A stretch of 14,306 nt of DNA from Gallionella sp. (GCA_030690245.1 JAUYGW010000136.1:1-14306); one strand, 5' to 3'; positions 6,960-13,407 are shown, numbered from the stretch's first letter. Numbers and translations are program-made. Notes: generated by a model from the letters alone, not told the origin.

Positions 6960-7711
6960 TGAACGGTTTGCGCTGCCTGGCATGCGCACTGCTGTTTTGT
7001 ATTGGCAGCATCGCGGAAGCGGCAGATTTTTTTGGCAAGGTGATCGCAGTGCTGGATGGCGATACCTTGCTGGTGCTGCGCAACTGCGAGAGGGTGGAGC
7101 CAAAGGCTCCGGGAACCCTACGGCGTCCCCCTTGCGGGGGCAACCGTCCAGCCAAAGTGCGGCTTGCTGAAATCGACGCGCCGGAAAAAATGCAGATATT
7201 CGGCGAAACATCCAGACGTTCGCTCTCCAACATGGTTCTGGGCAAGCAGGTGAAGGTGTCCAGCCAGGCGGTGGACAAATACGGGCGCATGGTCGCGCAT
7301 CTCGGTTTGAACGACCTGGATGTGAATGCCGAACAGATCCGCCGTGGCATGGCGTGGGAGTATTCGCATTTCCACGGCAACAAAGTGTTGGTCGCCATGC
7401 AGGAAGAAGCCAAACAGGTGCCGCGCGGTTTGTGGGCGCTCGGCAATCCGGTTCCGCCGTGGGAGTGGCGCAAATTGCATCCAAATATCGCCGGCGATCA
7501 GCCCCCAGCTGTTAACTTGTCAAACACTGCTCCAGCTGCTGCAACTCCGCCCGGCATAGCCTGTGGCAGCAAGAAGTATTGTTCGAAGATGTCTTCGTGC
7601 GAAGAGGCCATGCATTATCTGACGCAATGCGGCATCCAGACGCTGGACGGCAACGGCGACGGCGTGCCTTGCGAGAAGTTGTGTTCTCCGAAGGAATCAA
7701 AAGTCGATTGA
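6959..7711 (+). CDS. Secreted staphylococcal-nuclease-like (thermonuclease) protein with C-terminal excalibur domain
   Basis: Predicted exported Ca2+-dependent nuclease of 250 residues. Residues 1-21 form a signal peptide ([21 protein letters not shown]). The SNase fold runs from about 23 to 160 with catalytic/calcium residues D33 and D35-T36 (DGDT), R68, D73, E76 (KVRLAEIDAPEK) and R110 (DKYGR), so it should be active. Residues ~201-242 form an excalibur domain with a calcium-binding DGNGDGVPCE motif and six nearby cysteines. After a linker rich in Pro/Ala, this is the usual SNase-excalibur layout. Odd feature: about 22 extra residues (43-65) between the first two conserved blocks, coded by two short DNA hairpins. 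The start is one base inside the pgpA stop. The 3' end overlaps convergent lpxH by 15 bases. Confidence 0.9.
   Translation: MNGLRCLACALLFCIGSIAEAADFFGKVIAVLDGDTLLVLRNCERVEPKAPGTLRRPPCGGNRPAKVRLAEIDAPEKMQIFGETSRRSLSNMVLGKQVKVSSQAVDKYGRMVAHLGLNDLDVNAEQIRRGMAWEYSHFHGNKVLVAMQEEAKQVPRGLWALGNPVPPWEWRKLHPNIAGDQPPAVNLSNTAPAAATPPGIACGSKKYCSKMSSCEEAMHYLTQCGIQTLDGNGDGVPCEKLCSPKESKVD
7090..7150 (+). repeat. Repeat-like in-frame insertion in the nuclease gene
   Basis: Two adjacent hairpins, GGAGCC-AAA-GGCTCC (7096-7110) and CCCCC-TTGC-GGGGG (7127-7140), lie within codons for residues ~44-64 (RVEPKAPGTLRRPPCGGNRP). SNase homologues normally have only a short strand turn between the DGDT block and the RL..IDAPE block. 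The coordinates of the insertion are approximate. Confidence 0.6.
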
Positions 7712-8443
7712 GCGACACCCCTGCGCATCGCAGTGCAACGCCGAGCCTTGTTGATGCCAATCGCCTAACACCCAGCGTTCGCAAATGTGCCCGTCGACCA
7801 TATGCTCGTGGCGACCCGGGCGATGGGTGTGGCCGTGGATCAGGCGCGGATAGCCATGTTCGCGCAGCAGCGCGGCGACCGCATTGTCGTCCACATCCAT
7901 GATTGCGCTGTCCTTGCTTTGCTTTTCCGCGATGCTGCGTTCGCGCAGTTGAGCGATATAGGCTTTGCGTTCCGCCAGCGGCTTGGCGAGGAACTGCCGC
8001 TGGAAATCTGCATCATGCACCTGAGTGCGGTAGCGTTGATATTCGGTGTCGCCGGTGCATAGCGTGTCGCCGTGGCTGAGCAGCGTCGGCGTGCCGTATA
8101 AATCGATCAGCACCGGGTCGTTCAGCAGCGTGGCGTGGCAGGCATTTGCCAGCGCCTCGCCCATCAACAGGTCGCGGTTACCGCGCAGCAGATAAACCTT
8201 GGTGCCGTGCTGAGCGAGGCTGCGCAATGCGGCAATCACCTGGGCATGAAATTCATCCTCCAGATCGTCGTCGCCCGCCCAGTAATCGAACAGGTCGCCA
8301 AGGATGTAAAGCGCTTCGGCCCTTTGACCGGGCTCTGGACAGGCTTGCGGCGCGAGCCCGGCGATGAAGCGCCGGAACGCCGCCATGCTGTGCGGCTGGT
8401 CGGCGCTGAGATGCAGGTCGGAGATGAATAAAGAATGGGGCAT
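7697..8443 (-). CDS. lpxH: UDP-2,3-diacylglucosamine diphosphatase LpxH
   Basis: Hydrolyses UDP-2,3-diacylglucosamine to lipid X and UMP in lipid A synthesis; a peripheral inner-membrane metallophosphoesterase. The 248-residue protein carries all metal motifs: D9-L-H11 (ISDLHL), G49-D50 (ILGDLF), G88-N89-R90-D91, H124 (LLSHGDTLCT) and H203-G-H205 (LIHGHTHRP). Compared with E. coli LpxH, about nine extra residues (PQACPEPGQR, ~32-41) stand between FIAG and ALYILGD; they coincide with a dispersed repeat. The ATG at 8443 gives the family start. It sits three bases from repeat family A copy 2 and has no Shine-Dalgarno sequence. The convergent nuclease gene overlaps the last 15 bases. Confidence 0.95.
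   Translation of the reverse strand: MPHSLFISDLHLSADQPHSMAAFRRFIAGLAPQACPEPGQRAEALYILGDLFDYWAGDDDLEDEFHAQVIAALRSLAQHGTKVYLLRGNRDLLMGEALANACHATLLNDPVLIDLYGTPTLLSHGDTLCTGDTEYQRYRTQVHDADFQRQFLAKPLAERKAYIAQLRERSIAEKQSKDSAIMDVDDNAVAALLREHGYPRLIHGHTHRPGRHEHMVDGHICERWVLGDWHQQGSALHCDAQGCRSIDF
8314..8344 (-). repeat. Short dispersed repeat in frame within lpxH (CCTGTCC.GAGC...GGGCCGAAG type)
   Basis: On the minus strand the DNA reads GCCTGTCCAGAGCCCGG then TCAAAGGGCCGAAG, coding ACPEPGQRAE. It resembles the elements in the TPR gene (10757-10803) and miaB (12321-12350), but is read in a different frame. It matches an insertion relative to E. coli LpxH. Confidence 0.55.
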
Positions 8444-8446
8444 TGC

Positions 8447-8530
8447 AGGATCGAGGATCGGGGATCGGGGATCGGGTTAAAAGCGGTGCAGTGGTTTCAC
8501 CTCAATCCTCGATCCACGATCCTCGCTCCT
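8447..8530. repeat. Intergenic inverted repeat, family A copy 2
   Basis: Left arm 8447-8476 (tandem GGATCGGGGATCGGG words) and right arm 8500-8530 (CCTCAATCCTCGATCC onward) are approximate reverse complements around a 23-base loop. The words are the same as in the glyA-nrdR gap. The element fills the space between the cyclophilin stop and the lpxH start, leaving three bases on each side. Confidence 0.85.
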
Positions 8531-8533
8531 GAT

Positions 8534-9115
8534 TTACTTCACCACTTCCGCTTTTGTGATGATGATGTCTTCTTCAGGCACGTCCTGATGTCCGGCGCGG
8601 GAGCCGGTCTTGGCCTTGCGTATCGCATCCACGACTTCAGTGCCTTCCACTACCTTGCCGAACACGCAGTAGCCGTAGTCCTGCGCATTGGGTGCAACAT
8701 GGTTGAGGAACCGGTTGTTTTTTGTGTTGATGAAAAATTGTGCGGTAGCGGAATGCGGGTCGGAAGTGCGCGCCATGGCGACGGTGTAGGTGTCGTTGCC
8801 CAAGCCGTTCGCCGCCTCGTTCTGGATCGGCGCATTGACTTCCTTTTGCTTCATGCCGGGCTCGAAGCCGCCGCCCTGGATCATGAAATCTGCAATCACG
8901 CGATGAAAAATAGTGCCGTCGTAGAAACCGCTGTTCACGTATTCCAGAAAATTCTTCACGGTGTTCGGGGCTTTTTCGGCATCCAGTTGCAACGTGATGG
9001 TGCCGTGATTGGTGTGCAGTTTGACCATGGTTTTTTTGCCTTGAGTTAGAGAATGGGAGGGTTGCATTGCGCAGCACAGCAGCACTGCGAATAGGGCGGT
9101 GAACAGGCGCTTCAT
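8534..9115 (-). CDS. Cyclophilin-type peptidyl-prolyl cis-trans isomerase, predicted exported
   Basis: Catalyses proline isomerisation during protein folding. The cyclophilin core shows [40 protein letters not shown] and [18 protein letters not shown], with the catalytic Arg of FHRV and the Phe/Gln of AQFFIN. The full frame is 193 residues and begins with a signal-peptide-like segment ([20 protein letters not shown]), preceded by a good AAGGAG site, implying a periplasmic enzyme. From the internal ATG at 9028 ([13 protein letters not shown]) the product would be 164 residues, exactly like cytoplasmic E. coli PpiB. A weaker CAAGG precedes that ATG by about 10 bases. One base separates its start from the L,D-transpeptidase stop, so it is co-transcribed. 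It could be called ppiA- or ppiB-like, so no symbol is given. Confidence 0.93.
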   Translation of the reverse strand: MKRLFTALFAVLLCCAMQPSHSLTQGKKTMVKLHTNHGTITLQLDAEKAPNTVKNFLEYVNSGFYDGTIFHRVIADFMIQGGGFEPGMKQKEVNAPIQNEAANGLGNDTYTVAMARTSDPHSATAQFFINTKNNRFLNHVAPNAQDYGYCVFGKVVEGTEVVDAIRKAKTGSRAGHQDVPEEDIIITKAEVVK

Positions 9116-9116
9116 A

Positions 9117-10304
9117 TTACGCGGCTCCTTCGTAAACGATCTGCCAGCGGTTGTTGTGTTTGATCCAGTATTGGCGCTTTTTCATCCGGTTAAACAGGTT
9201 GCTGCTGTTGTAGTCCTGCTCGAAATTGACCACTACCATGTTGGGTTGCTCCGGGTAGGTGAACACGCTGATATTCGAAAGCGTGACCTTGATCCATGCT
9301 TTCGCGCTGTTCACCAGTTGCTTCTGTTTTGCCCATGCCGCGTAATTAGCGCTGTCGCTGGAGAAATCGCGCGAGTAATGCCTGAGGTAGGCGCCGGTAT
9401 CGAGGCTGGCCCAATCCTTGCGCCATTGTTCGATCTCCTGCAGCAGCGCATCGCGCTCGGCCTGGTCCTGTTCGTTGCTCCAGTCCATCTGGTTGGTGAT
9501 GATGACCGGCGTGATGCCGACTTGCAGATAGGGGGCGATTCTTCTCAGGTCTTCATTCGCCAGCACCACGCAACCGTCGCTGGCGCGCGGCGGCCGGCTG
9601 TACGTGCCGCTGGGCGTGCCGTGCAGCCAGATGCCGCTGCCGGTGCGCTTGTTCTTGCGGTCCCATTCGTTCGGGTAGCTGAGCGGGTAGGCGCCGCTGC
9701 CATACATATCGGCAAGCTTGCTCTTAGGCAAATCGGCTTTGACGAAATACACGCCGATGGGGGTGCGCTTGTCGCCCTCGGCAACCTTTTCGGTGCCGAG
9801 TTTGCCGATGGTGATGTAAAAGTCGGTGACATAGCGCGGTTCGCCGTTCACGTTTTCATAAACGAACAGCGTGGCGCGGCTGGTATCCACCACCAGCGCA
9901 TATTTCTGCTGCGCATCCAGTTTCCACAGGAAGCGCGGCGTGAGCTTGATGTCCGACGGGGACAGAACGCGTTGCAGGCGCACCCGCGCTTCGTCGCGCA
10001 GATCCTCGATTTTGTCGCGCGGCGCATGCGCCGCGCTGCCGAAGTTGTCGATCGCACCGGCGCGCGCCATCAGCACGTCGCCTTTGACCAGGTGCGCCAG
10101 CTTGAAATTGGGGTTGATGCGCAACAGGCTGTCCACCTCGTTGAGCGCGATGTCGAGGCGGCTGTTCTTGATGGCTTGCAGGCTTTTCGCCAGATGCGCT
10201 TCGCTGTTGTGCGAGGCCCCGGTATTGCGCAAGTCCGGCGCGGCATGCGCCATGCCTGCCAGCAAGCCGCACAACAACGAAGAAAGCAGTGTTCTGGTCA
10301 GCAT
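9117..10304 (-). CDS. L,D-transpeptidase (YkuD domain) with C-terminal NTF2-like domain
   Basis: Predicted periplasmic cysteine transpeptidase acting on peptidoglycan stem peptides or on protein-peptidoglycan links. Residues 1-22 look like a signal peptide (ending MAHAA). An N-terminal helical region (~35-115) resembles degenerate TPRs. The YkuD domain spans about 134-272 with H228-G229 and the catalytic S242-D-G-C245 motif. The Arg usual two residues after the cysteine is replaced by Val (GCVVL), as in the YafK/DpaA-like branch. Residues ~288-393 form an NTF2/SnoaL-like domain ending [20 protein letters not shown] similar domain ends the upstream TPR protein. Three bases separate it from that gene and one from the downstream cyclophilin gene. 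The exact substrate cannot be told from sequence. Confidence 0.9.
   Translation of the reverse strand: MLTRTLLSSLLCGLLAGMAHAAPDLRNTGASHNSEAHLAKSLQAIKNSRLDIALNEVDSLLRINPNFKLAHLVKGDVLMARAGAIDNFGSAAHAPRDKIEDLRDEARVRLQRVLSPSDIKLTPRFLWKLDAQQKYALVVDTSRATLFVYENVNGEPRYVTDFYITIGKLGTEKVAEGDKRTPIGVYFVKADLPKSKLADMYGSGAYPLSYPNEWDRKNKRTGSGIWLHGTPSGTYSRPPRASDGCVVLANEDLRRIAPYLQVGITPVIITNQMDWSNEQDQAERDALLQEIEQWRKDWASLDTGAYLRHYSRDFSSDSANYAAWAKQKQLVNSAKAWIKVTLSNISVFTYPEQPNMVVVNFEQDYNSSNLFNRMKKRQYWIKHNNRWQIVYEGAA
9125..9130 (-). promoter_or_regulatory. Ribosome-binding site for the long (signal-peptide) cyclophilin start
   Basis: Minus-strand AAGGAG lies 9 bases before ATG 9115, within the last codons of the upstream transpeptidase gene. 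It supports translation of the signal-peptide form. Confidence 0.7.
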
Positions 10305-10307
10305 GGC

Positions 10308-11339
10308 TTATTTGGTGTGCTCTTCCTGGATCAGCCAGTTGCCGCCGGATTTCACCATCAGCAAGGTCTTGCTGTCCGAGCTTTTCAGGTGGCTGGCGCG
10401 GTAGGACTGGCGAAACTTCACGGCGGCATGGTTGCTGTCACTGAAGTTCACGGTCGCGCCGCTGATGCCGACCCGGATGAATTTGGGTTTGCTGATGCGC
10501 TCATGGCGGGCAGCTTCCCAAGCCGCGCGGCTTTGACCGCCAGGCATCTTGAAATCGGCGGCATAGAACGACAGGTATTTCTTCACATCCTTGGCCGACC
10601 ATGCGGCAGCCCAGGCATTGACGGTTTTTAATACATCGCCGCTGTTGTTCGATGCGGGAGGGGTGTTCTTTTCAGCGGGGGCAGGCTTGGTCGCGGCAGG
10701 TGCAATAGGCTCGGGCTTGACGGGTGGGTTTGCCGCCACATTGGCAGGCGCTGTCACTTCGGCCTTGCTCAGGGCAGGCGCTTCGGCTTTACTCAGGACG
10801 GGGTTGTTGCGCGCCGGAGCCGCTTTGCCGCGTGTGCCGCCGGCAAACAAATCCTGAATCATGGCCAGCTTGGTCTGCGTCGCGGTGTTGCTGCGATCCA
10901 GTTGCAGCGCGCGGTCATAGGCCTGACTGGCCATCTTGGCATAGATGTCGCCGAGGTTTTCGTGCGCGGTGGCATAGCTGGGATGGGTGCGTATCGCCAT
11001 TTCCAGCGCCAGCTTGGCCTTGTCGTACTGGCCTTGGCTCGCATACAGCACGGCGAGGTTGTTGTAGGGTTCGGGCAGCTCCGGATAGTCTTCGGTCAGG
11101 GCCGAGAAGGCCTTGATCGCTTCGGCGGGCTTGCCCTGCTCGGTGAGGATCAGTCCCTTCAGAAAACGCGCCTGCGCGTCTTTAGGCTTGCCGGCCAGAA
11201 CCCCATTCACCTTGTCCAGTGCCTGGCTGTGCTGCCCTTGCTTGAACAGCTTGTGGGCATCCTGAATGTCATCGGCATAAACAACGAGACTGGCGCTTAG
11301 CAGCAATGCGCCGGCAAAAAAACGGTTGAACATATTCAT
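10308..11339 (-). CDS. Exported TPR protein with C-terminal NTF2-like domain
   Basis: Function unknown; likely a periplasmic scaffold working with the adjacent L,D-transpeptidase. In 343 residues there is a signal peptide (1-22, ending SLVVYA), then TPR helices at ~24-155 (HKLFKQGQHSQALDKVNGVL, PYNNLAVLYASQGQYDKAKL, HENLGDIYAKMASQAYDRAL). A Pro/Ala-rich linker (166-233) follows, then an NTF2-like domain (~235-341; VNAWAAAWSAKDVKKYLSFY ... GGNWLIQEE) similar to that of the transpeptidase. The linker contains two PVLSKAE/PALSKAE units from a dispersed DNA repeat. I start at ATG 11339; a TTG at 11351 (abutting AAGGA) and ATG 11333 are alternatives. A good sigma70-like promoter lies just upstream, so this is the first gene of the cluster. 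Confidence 0.87.
   Translation of the reverse strand: MNMFNRFFAGALLLSASLVVYADDIQDAHKLFKQGQHSQALDKVNGVLAGKPKDAQARFLKGLILTEQGKPAEAIKAFSALTEDYPELPEPYNNLAVLYASQGQYDKAKLALEMAIRTHPSYATAHENLGDIYAKMASQAYDRALQLDRSNTATQTKLAMIQDLFAGGTRGKAAPARNNPVLSKAEAPALSKAEVTAPANVAANPPVKPEPIAPAATKPAPAEKNTPPASNNSGDVLKTVNAWAAAWSAKDVKKYLSFYAADFKMPGGQSRAAWEAARHERISKPKFIRVGISGATVNFSDSNHAAVKFRQSYRASHLKSSDSKTLLMVKSGGNWLIQEEHTK
10757..10803 (-). repeat. Two tandem copies of a short dispersed repeat in the TPR gene linker
   Basis: Minus-strand units CCTGCCCTGAGCAAGGCCGAAG and CGTCCTGAGTAAAGCCGAAG (plus-strand 10757-10778 and 10781-10800) encode PALSKAE and PVLSKAE. This type of element also appears in miaB and lpxH. Confidence 0.65.
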
Positions 11340-11383
11340 CGTGTTATTCAATTCCTTGGGTGCGCGGGTTTAACTATCTGCGG

Positions 11384-11412
11384 ATTCTACCAAATTACGC
11401 GCACATTTTCAC
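11384..11412 (-). promoter_or_regulatory. Sigma70-like promoter for the TPR / L,D-transpeptidase / cyclophilin cluster
   Basis: On the minus strand, GTGAAA (11412-11407; 4 of 6 consensus) is followed after 17 bases by TAGAAT (11389-11384; 5 of 6). Transcription would start near 11377, about 38 bases before ATG 11339. Confidence 0.6.
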
Positions 11413-11544
11413 TTCCGGATGTGAGGATGCTTTGTGTTGGCAGCGGGAAAGGGTGAGGATATACCGTCTGCCGTCCGCCGGGTGATATAAGCGAATTTGG
11501 CCGCGTTGAAGCCTTCGAAGCATGGGGTGGTTTCATCTGCCGTT
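11413..11544. other. Non-coding spacer between the small-gene terminator and the TPR promoter
   Basis: No convincing gene, repeat or structure was found. A 49-codon open frame on the minus strand lacks a ribosome-binding site and family resemblance. Part of it (CCTCACCCTTTCCCGCTGCC, reverse strand) recalls common dispersed-repeat wording but has no paired arm. Confidence 0.5.
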
Positions 11545-11590
11545 GCAGCCAAATAAAAAACCAGCCGAAGCTGGTTTTTTATTTGGCTGC
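11545..11590 (-). terminator. Intrinsic terminator of the small membrane-protein gene
   Basis: A perfect 21-bp inverted repeat (11545-11565 with 11570-11590). Read on the minus strand its loop is UUCG closed by C-G, and the stem core CCAGC/GCTGG is followed by TTTTTTATTT. It begins 8 bases after the small gene's stop codon. The A-run on the other side means it could also act on plus-strand transcripts. Confidence 0.9.
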
Positions 11591-11598
11591 TTTATATG

Positions 11599-11694
11599 TT
11601 ACTTGCCGGTGAACAGTTGCTTCAGCATCCACAAGGAAAATAGAACTGTAGCTACTGCGGTTCCGATTGATGCTATGTCAGCAATAATCGCCAT
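11599..11694 (-). CDS. Unrecognised 31-residue single-helix membrane protein
   Basis: I do not recognise this protein. The frame encodes 31 residues beginning [19 protein letters not shown] and ending [12 protein letters not shown]. Residues ~8-24 form one hydrophobic helix. The only charged residues are D6 near the N-terminus and K25 and K31 at the C-terminus, which by the positive-inside rule suggests the C-terminus faces the cytoplasm. The reality of the gene rests on context: a near-perfect GGGAGGAG ribosome-binding site 4-6 bases before the ATG, a possible promoter upstream, and a strong intrinsic terminator right after the stop. It forms its own short transcription unit between the TPR cluster and divergently transcribed miaB. 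It is too short for ordinary gene callers. No function is proposed. Confidence 0.72.
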   Translation of the reverse strand: MAIIADIASIGTAVATVLFSLWMLKQLFTGK

Positions 11695-11698
11695 TTTT

Positions 11699-11706
11699 CT
11701 CCTCCC
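11699..11706 (-). promoter_or_regulatory. Strong Shine-Dalgarno site of the 31-residue gene
   Basis: Minus-strand GGGAGGAG, separated from ATG 11694 by AAAA, is the strongest ribosome-binding site seen in this window. It is the main evidence that the small frame is translated. Confidence 0.8.
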
Positions 11707-11749
11707 GAGAGAACTGAGTTGAACAAGAAAACAAGCCCAAGCGAGACGA

Positions 11750-11777
11750 ATCGTAGCACAATCCATTGGGCAAACAA
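11750..11777 (-). promoter_or_regulatory. Possible promoter of the 31-residue gene
   Basis: Minus-strand TTGTTT (11777-11772), a 16-base spacer, then TACGAT (11755-11750). The match is modest. It would give a leader of about 50 bases. Confidence 0.3.
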
Positions 11778-11795
11778 GCCCTTTTTTGATAGAAT
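11766..11795 (+). promoter_or_regulatory. Possible promoter of miaB
   Basis: TTGGGC (11766-11771), an 18-base spacer, then TAGAAT (11790-11795; 5 of 6 consensus). It overlaps the possible divergent promoter of the small gene. The spacer contains GGGC-AAACAA-GCCC followed by six T, a weak hairpin/T-run pattern. Confidence 0.35.
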
Positions 11796-11901
11796 TCCGT
11801 TCAATGCTCCTGCGTGGAATTTGAGCGTAAATTCAGCCCGTTGCTTTCCCCATGCCGGATTCCCCGAGATTCGGCGGCGATTATCCAGTCAATATCCCCG
11901 T

Positions 11902-13293
11902 ATGACCAAAAAACTCTATATCAAAACCTATGGCTGCCAGATGAACGAGTACGATTCGGGCAAGATGGCGGATCTACTGCGTTCCTGCGCGGGCATGGAA
12001 CAGACCGATCAGCCGGAAGAGGCCGATGTCATCCTGTTCAATACCTGTTCGATTCGCGAGAAGGCCGAGGACAAGGTGTTTTCCGACTTGGGGCGCGTGC
12101 GCCCGCTCAAGCTGGCCAAGCCGGATTTGCTGATCGGCGTGGGCGGATGTGTCGCCAGCCAGGAAGGCGAAGCCATCGTGAAGCGCGCGCCGTATGTGGA
12201 TGTGGTGTTCGGCCCGCAGACTTTGCACCGTTTGCCGCAGTTGTTGCAGGCACGCCGGGATACCGGCCGTCCGCAAGTGGACATCAGTTTTCCCGAAATC
12301 GAAAAATTCGATCATTTGCCCGCGCCTGTCCTGAACAGCGCCGCAGAGCCGCAAGCGACCCCCGGCATCGCTTTTGTTTCGATTATGGAAGGGTGCAGCA
12401 AATACTGCACTTATTGCGTAGTGCCCTATACGCGCGGCGAAGAAGTGTCGCGCCCGCTGGTCGATGTGTTGCGCGATGTGCAAGTGCTGGCCGAGCAAGG
12501 CGTGAAAGAGATCACCCTGCTCGGCCAGAACGTGAATGCCTACTGCGGCGCGGCGGAGGGCGGCGATACGGTGGATTTAGCCTTTCTGCTGCAGGCCATC
12601 GCCGCGCTGGAGGGGGTGGAGCGCCTGCGCTACACCACTTCGCATCCCAAGGAAATGACGCAACGCCTGATCGATGTGTACGCGACCACGCCCAAACTGG
12701 TCAGCCATTTGCATCTGCCGGTGCAATCCGGTTCGGATCGCATCCTGACGGCGATGAAGCGCGGCCATACCGTTCTGGAATATAAATCCATCATTCGCCG
12801 GGTGCGCGCGGTGCGCCCCGATATTTGCATCACCTCCGATTTTATCGTCGGCTTCCCCGGCGAGACCGAGCAGGATTTCGAGGCGACCATGAAGCTGATC
12901 GACGAGGTGGGCTTCGATAACAGCTTCAGCTACCTGTACAGCCCGCGTCCCGGCACACCGGCTGCGGAGCTGCGCGACGATACGCCGCACGAGGTGAAGG
13001 CCGCGCGCCTGAAGCGTTTGCAGGATCGCATCATGGAACAGGAGGCTGCTGTGGCGCAATCGATGCTTGGCACGACGCAGCGCGTGTTGGTGGAAGGCGT
13101 GTCGAAGAAGGATGCGCAGGAATTAGCCGGGCGCACCGACAATAATCGCGTGGTAAATTTCCCCGGTTCACCGGATATTGCCGGATCACCAGATATGGCC
13201 AGATCACAGGACATGGTCGGCCGCTTTGCCCATGTAAAAATCACGCAAGTGGTGCGCCATACCCTGCGTGGCGAACTGGTGACGAGCTTATGA
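11902..13293 (+). CDS. miaB: tRNA-2-methylthio-N6-dimethylallyladenosine synthase MiaB
   Basis: Radical-SAM methylthiotransferase that converts i6A37 to ms2i6A37 in tRNAs reading UNN codons. In 463 residues, the N-terminal UPF0004 domain has cluster ligands C12 ([12 protein letters not shown]), C49 (NTCSIRE) and C83 (GGCVASQ). The radical-SAM motif is C165-xxx-C169-xx-C172 ([16 protein letters not shown]), and a TRAM domain ends the protein (~380-463). I chose ATG 11902 because [15 protein letters not shown] is the family start; the frame stays open upstream to 11719 but that part has no similarity. No Shine-Dalgarno sequence is seen. Two oddities: about eight extra residues around PVLNSAAEP (142-150) and a triplicated hexapeptide in TRAM (422-439). 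Neither removes a catalytic residue. Confidence 0.96.
   Translation: MTKKLYIKTYGCQMNEYDSGKMADLLRSCAGMEQTDQPEEADVILFNTCSIREKAEDKVFSDLGRVRPLKLAKPDLLIGVGGCVASQEGEAIVKRAPYVDVVFGPQTLHRLPQLLQARRDTGRPQVDISFPEIEKFDHLPAPVLNSAAEPQATPGIAFVSIMEGCSKYCTYCVVPYTRGEEVSRPLVDVLRDVQVLAEQGVKEITLLGQNVNAYCGAAEGGDTVDLAFLLQAIAALEGVERLRYTTSHPKEMTQRLIDVYATTPKLVSHLHLPVQSGSDRILTAMKRGHTVLEYKSIIRRVRAVRPDICITSDFIVGFPGETEQDFEATMKLIDEVGFDNSFSYLYSPRPGTPAAELRDDTPHEVKAARLKRLQDRIMEQEAAVAQSMLGTTQRVLVEGVSKKDAQELAGRTDNNRVVNFPGSPDIAGSPDMARSQDMVGRFAHVKITQVVRHTLRGELVTSL
12321..12350 (+). repeat. Short dispersed repeat in frame within miaB
   Basis: CGCCTGTCCTGAACAGCGCC and the following GCAGAG encode [10 protein letters not shown]. coli MiaB is shorter here (KFDRLPEPRAEGPTAFVSI). 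The DNA resembles the PVLSKAE-coding units of the TPR gene in the same frame. Confidence 0.5.
13165..13218 (+). repeat. Three tandem 18-bp units in the miaB TRAM region
   Basis: Units 13165-13182, 13183-13200 and 13201-13218 encode [12 protein letters not shown] and RSQDMV. E. coli MiaB has a single GTPDMI at this place, followed by GKF as here by GRF. Confidence 0.88.
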
Positions 13294-13300
13294 GAGCAGA

Positions 13301-13407
13301 ATTGAGCCACGGATTAACACGGATGAAATACGGATGAAACACAGATGAAACACGGATCAACCACCCGTATTTTATCCGTGAATATCCGTGTGCATCCGTG
13401 GCTAATT
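13301..13407. repeat. Intergenic inverted repeat, family B copy 2
   Basis: Left arm 13301-13335 (GAGCCACGGATTAACACGGA onward) and right arm 13374-13407 (ATCCGTGAATATCCGTGTGC onward) are largely reverse complementary. Further GGATGAAACAC words lie in the middle. It shares its arm sequence with the nrdR-ribD repeat and fills the gap between miaB and ybeY. Confidence 0.88.

Noticed and set aside
9099..10631. Plus-strand open frame of 510 codons across the transpeptidase region
   Set aside because: Opposite strand to a transpeptidase with intact signal peptide and catalytic motif; the long frame is a by-product of codon use.
11430..11544. Minus-strand 49-codon frame in the spacer
   Set aside because: No Shine-Dalgarno site, no hydrophobic or family pattern, and it overlaps the promoter region of the TPR gene.
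11522..11722. Plus-strand 66-codon frame across the terminator
   Set aside because: It reads through the terminator hairpin and antisense to the small gene, with no ribosome-binding site.
11719..11901. 61-residue N-terminal extension of MiaB
   Set aside because: No similarity to MiaB proteins; it covers the promoter region and the normal [12 protein letters not shown] start lies at 11902.
13303..13407. CRISPR array suggested by repeated GGATGAAACAC-like words
   Set aside because: Units are short, degenerate and without regular spacers; the structure is an inverted repeat shared with 1329-1462, and no cas gene is near.
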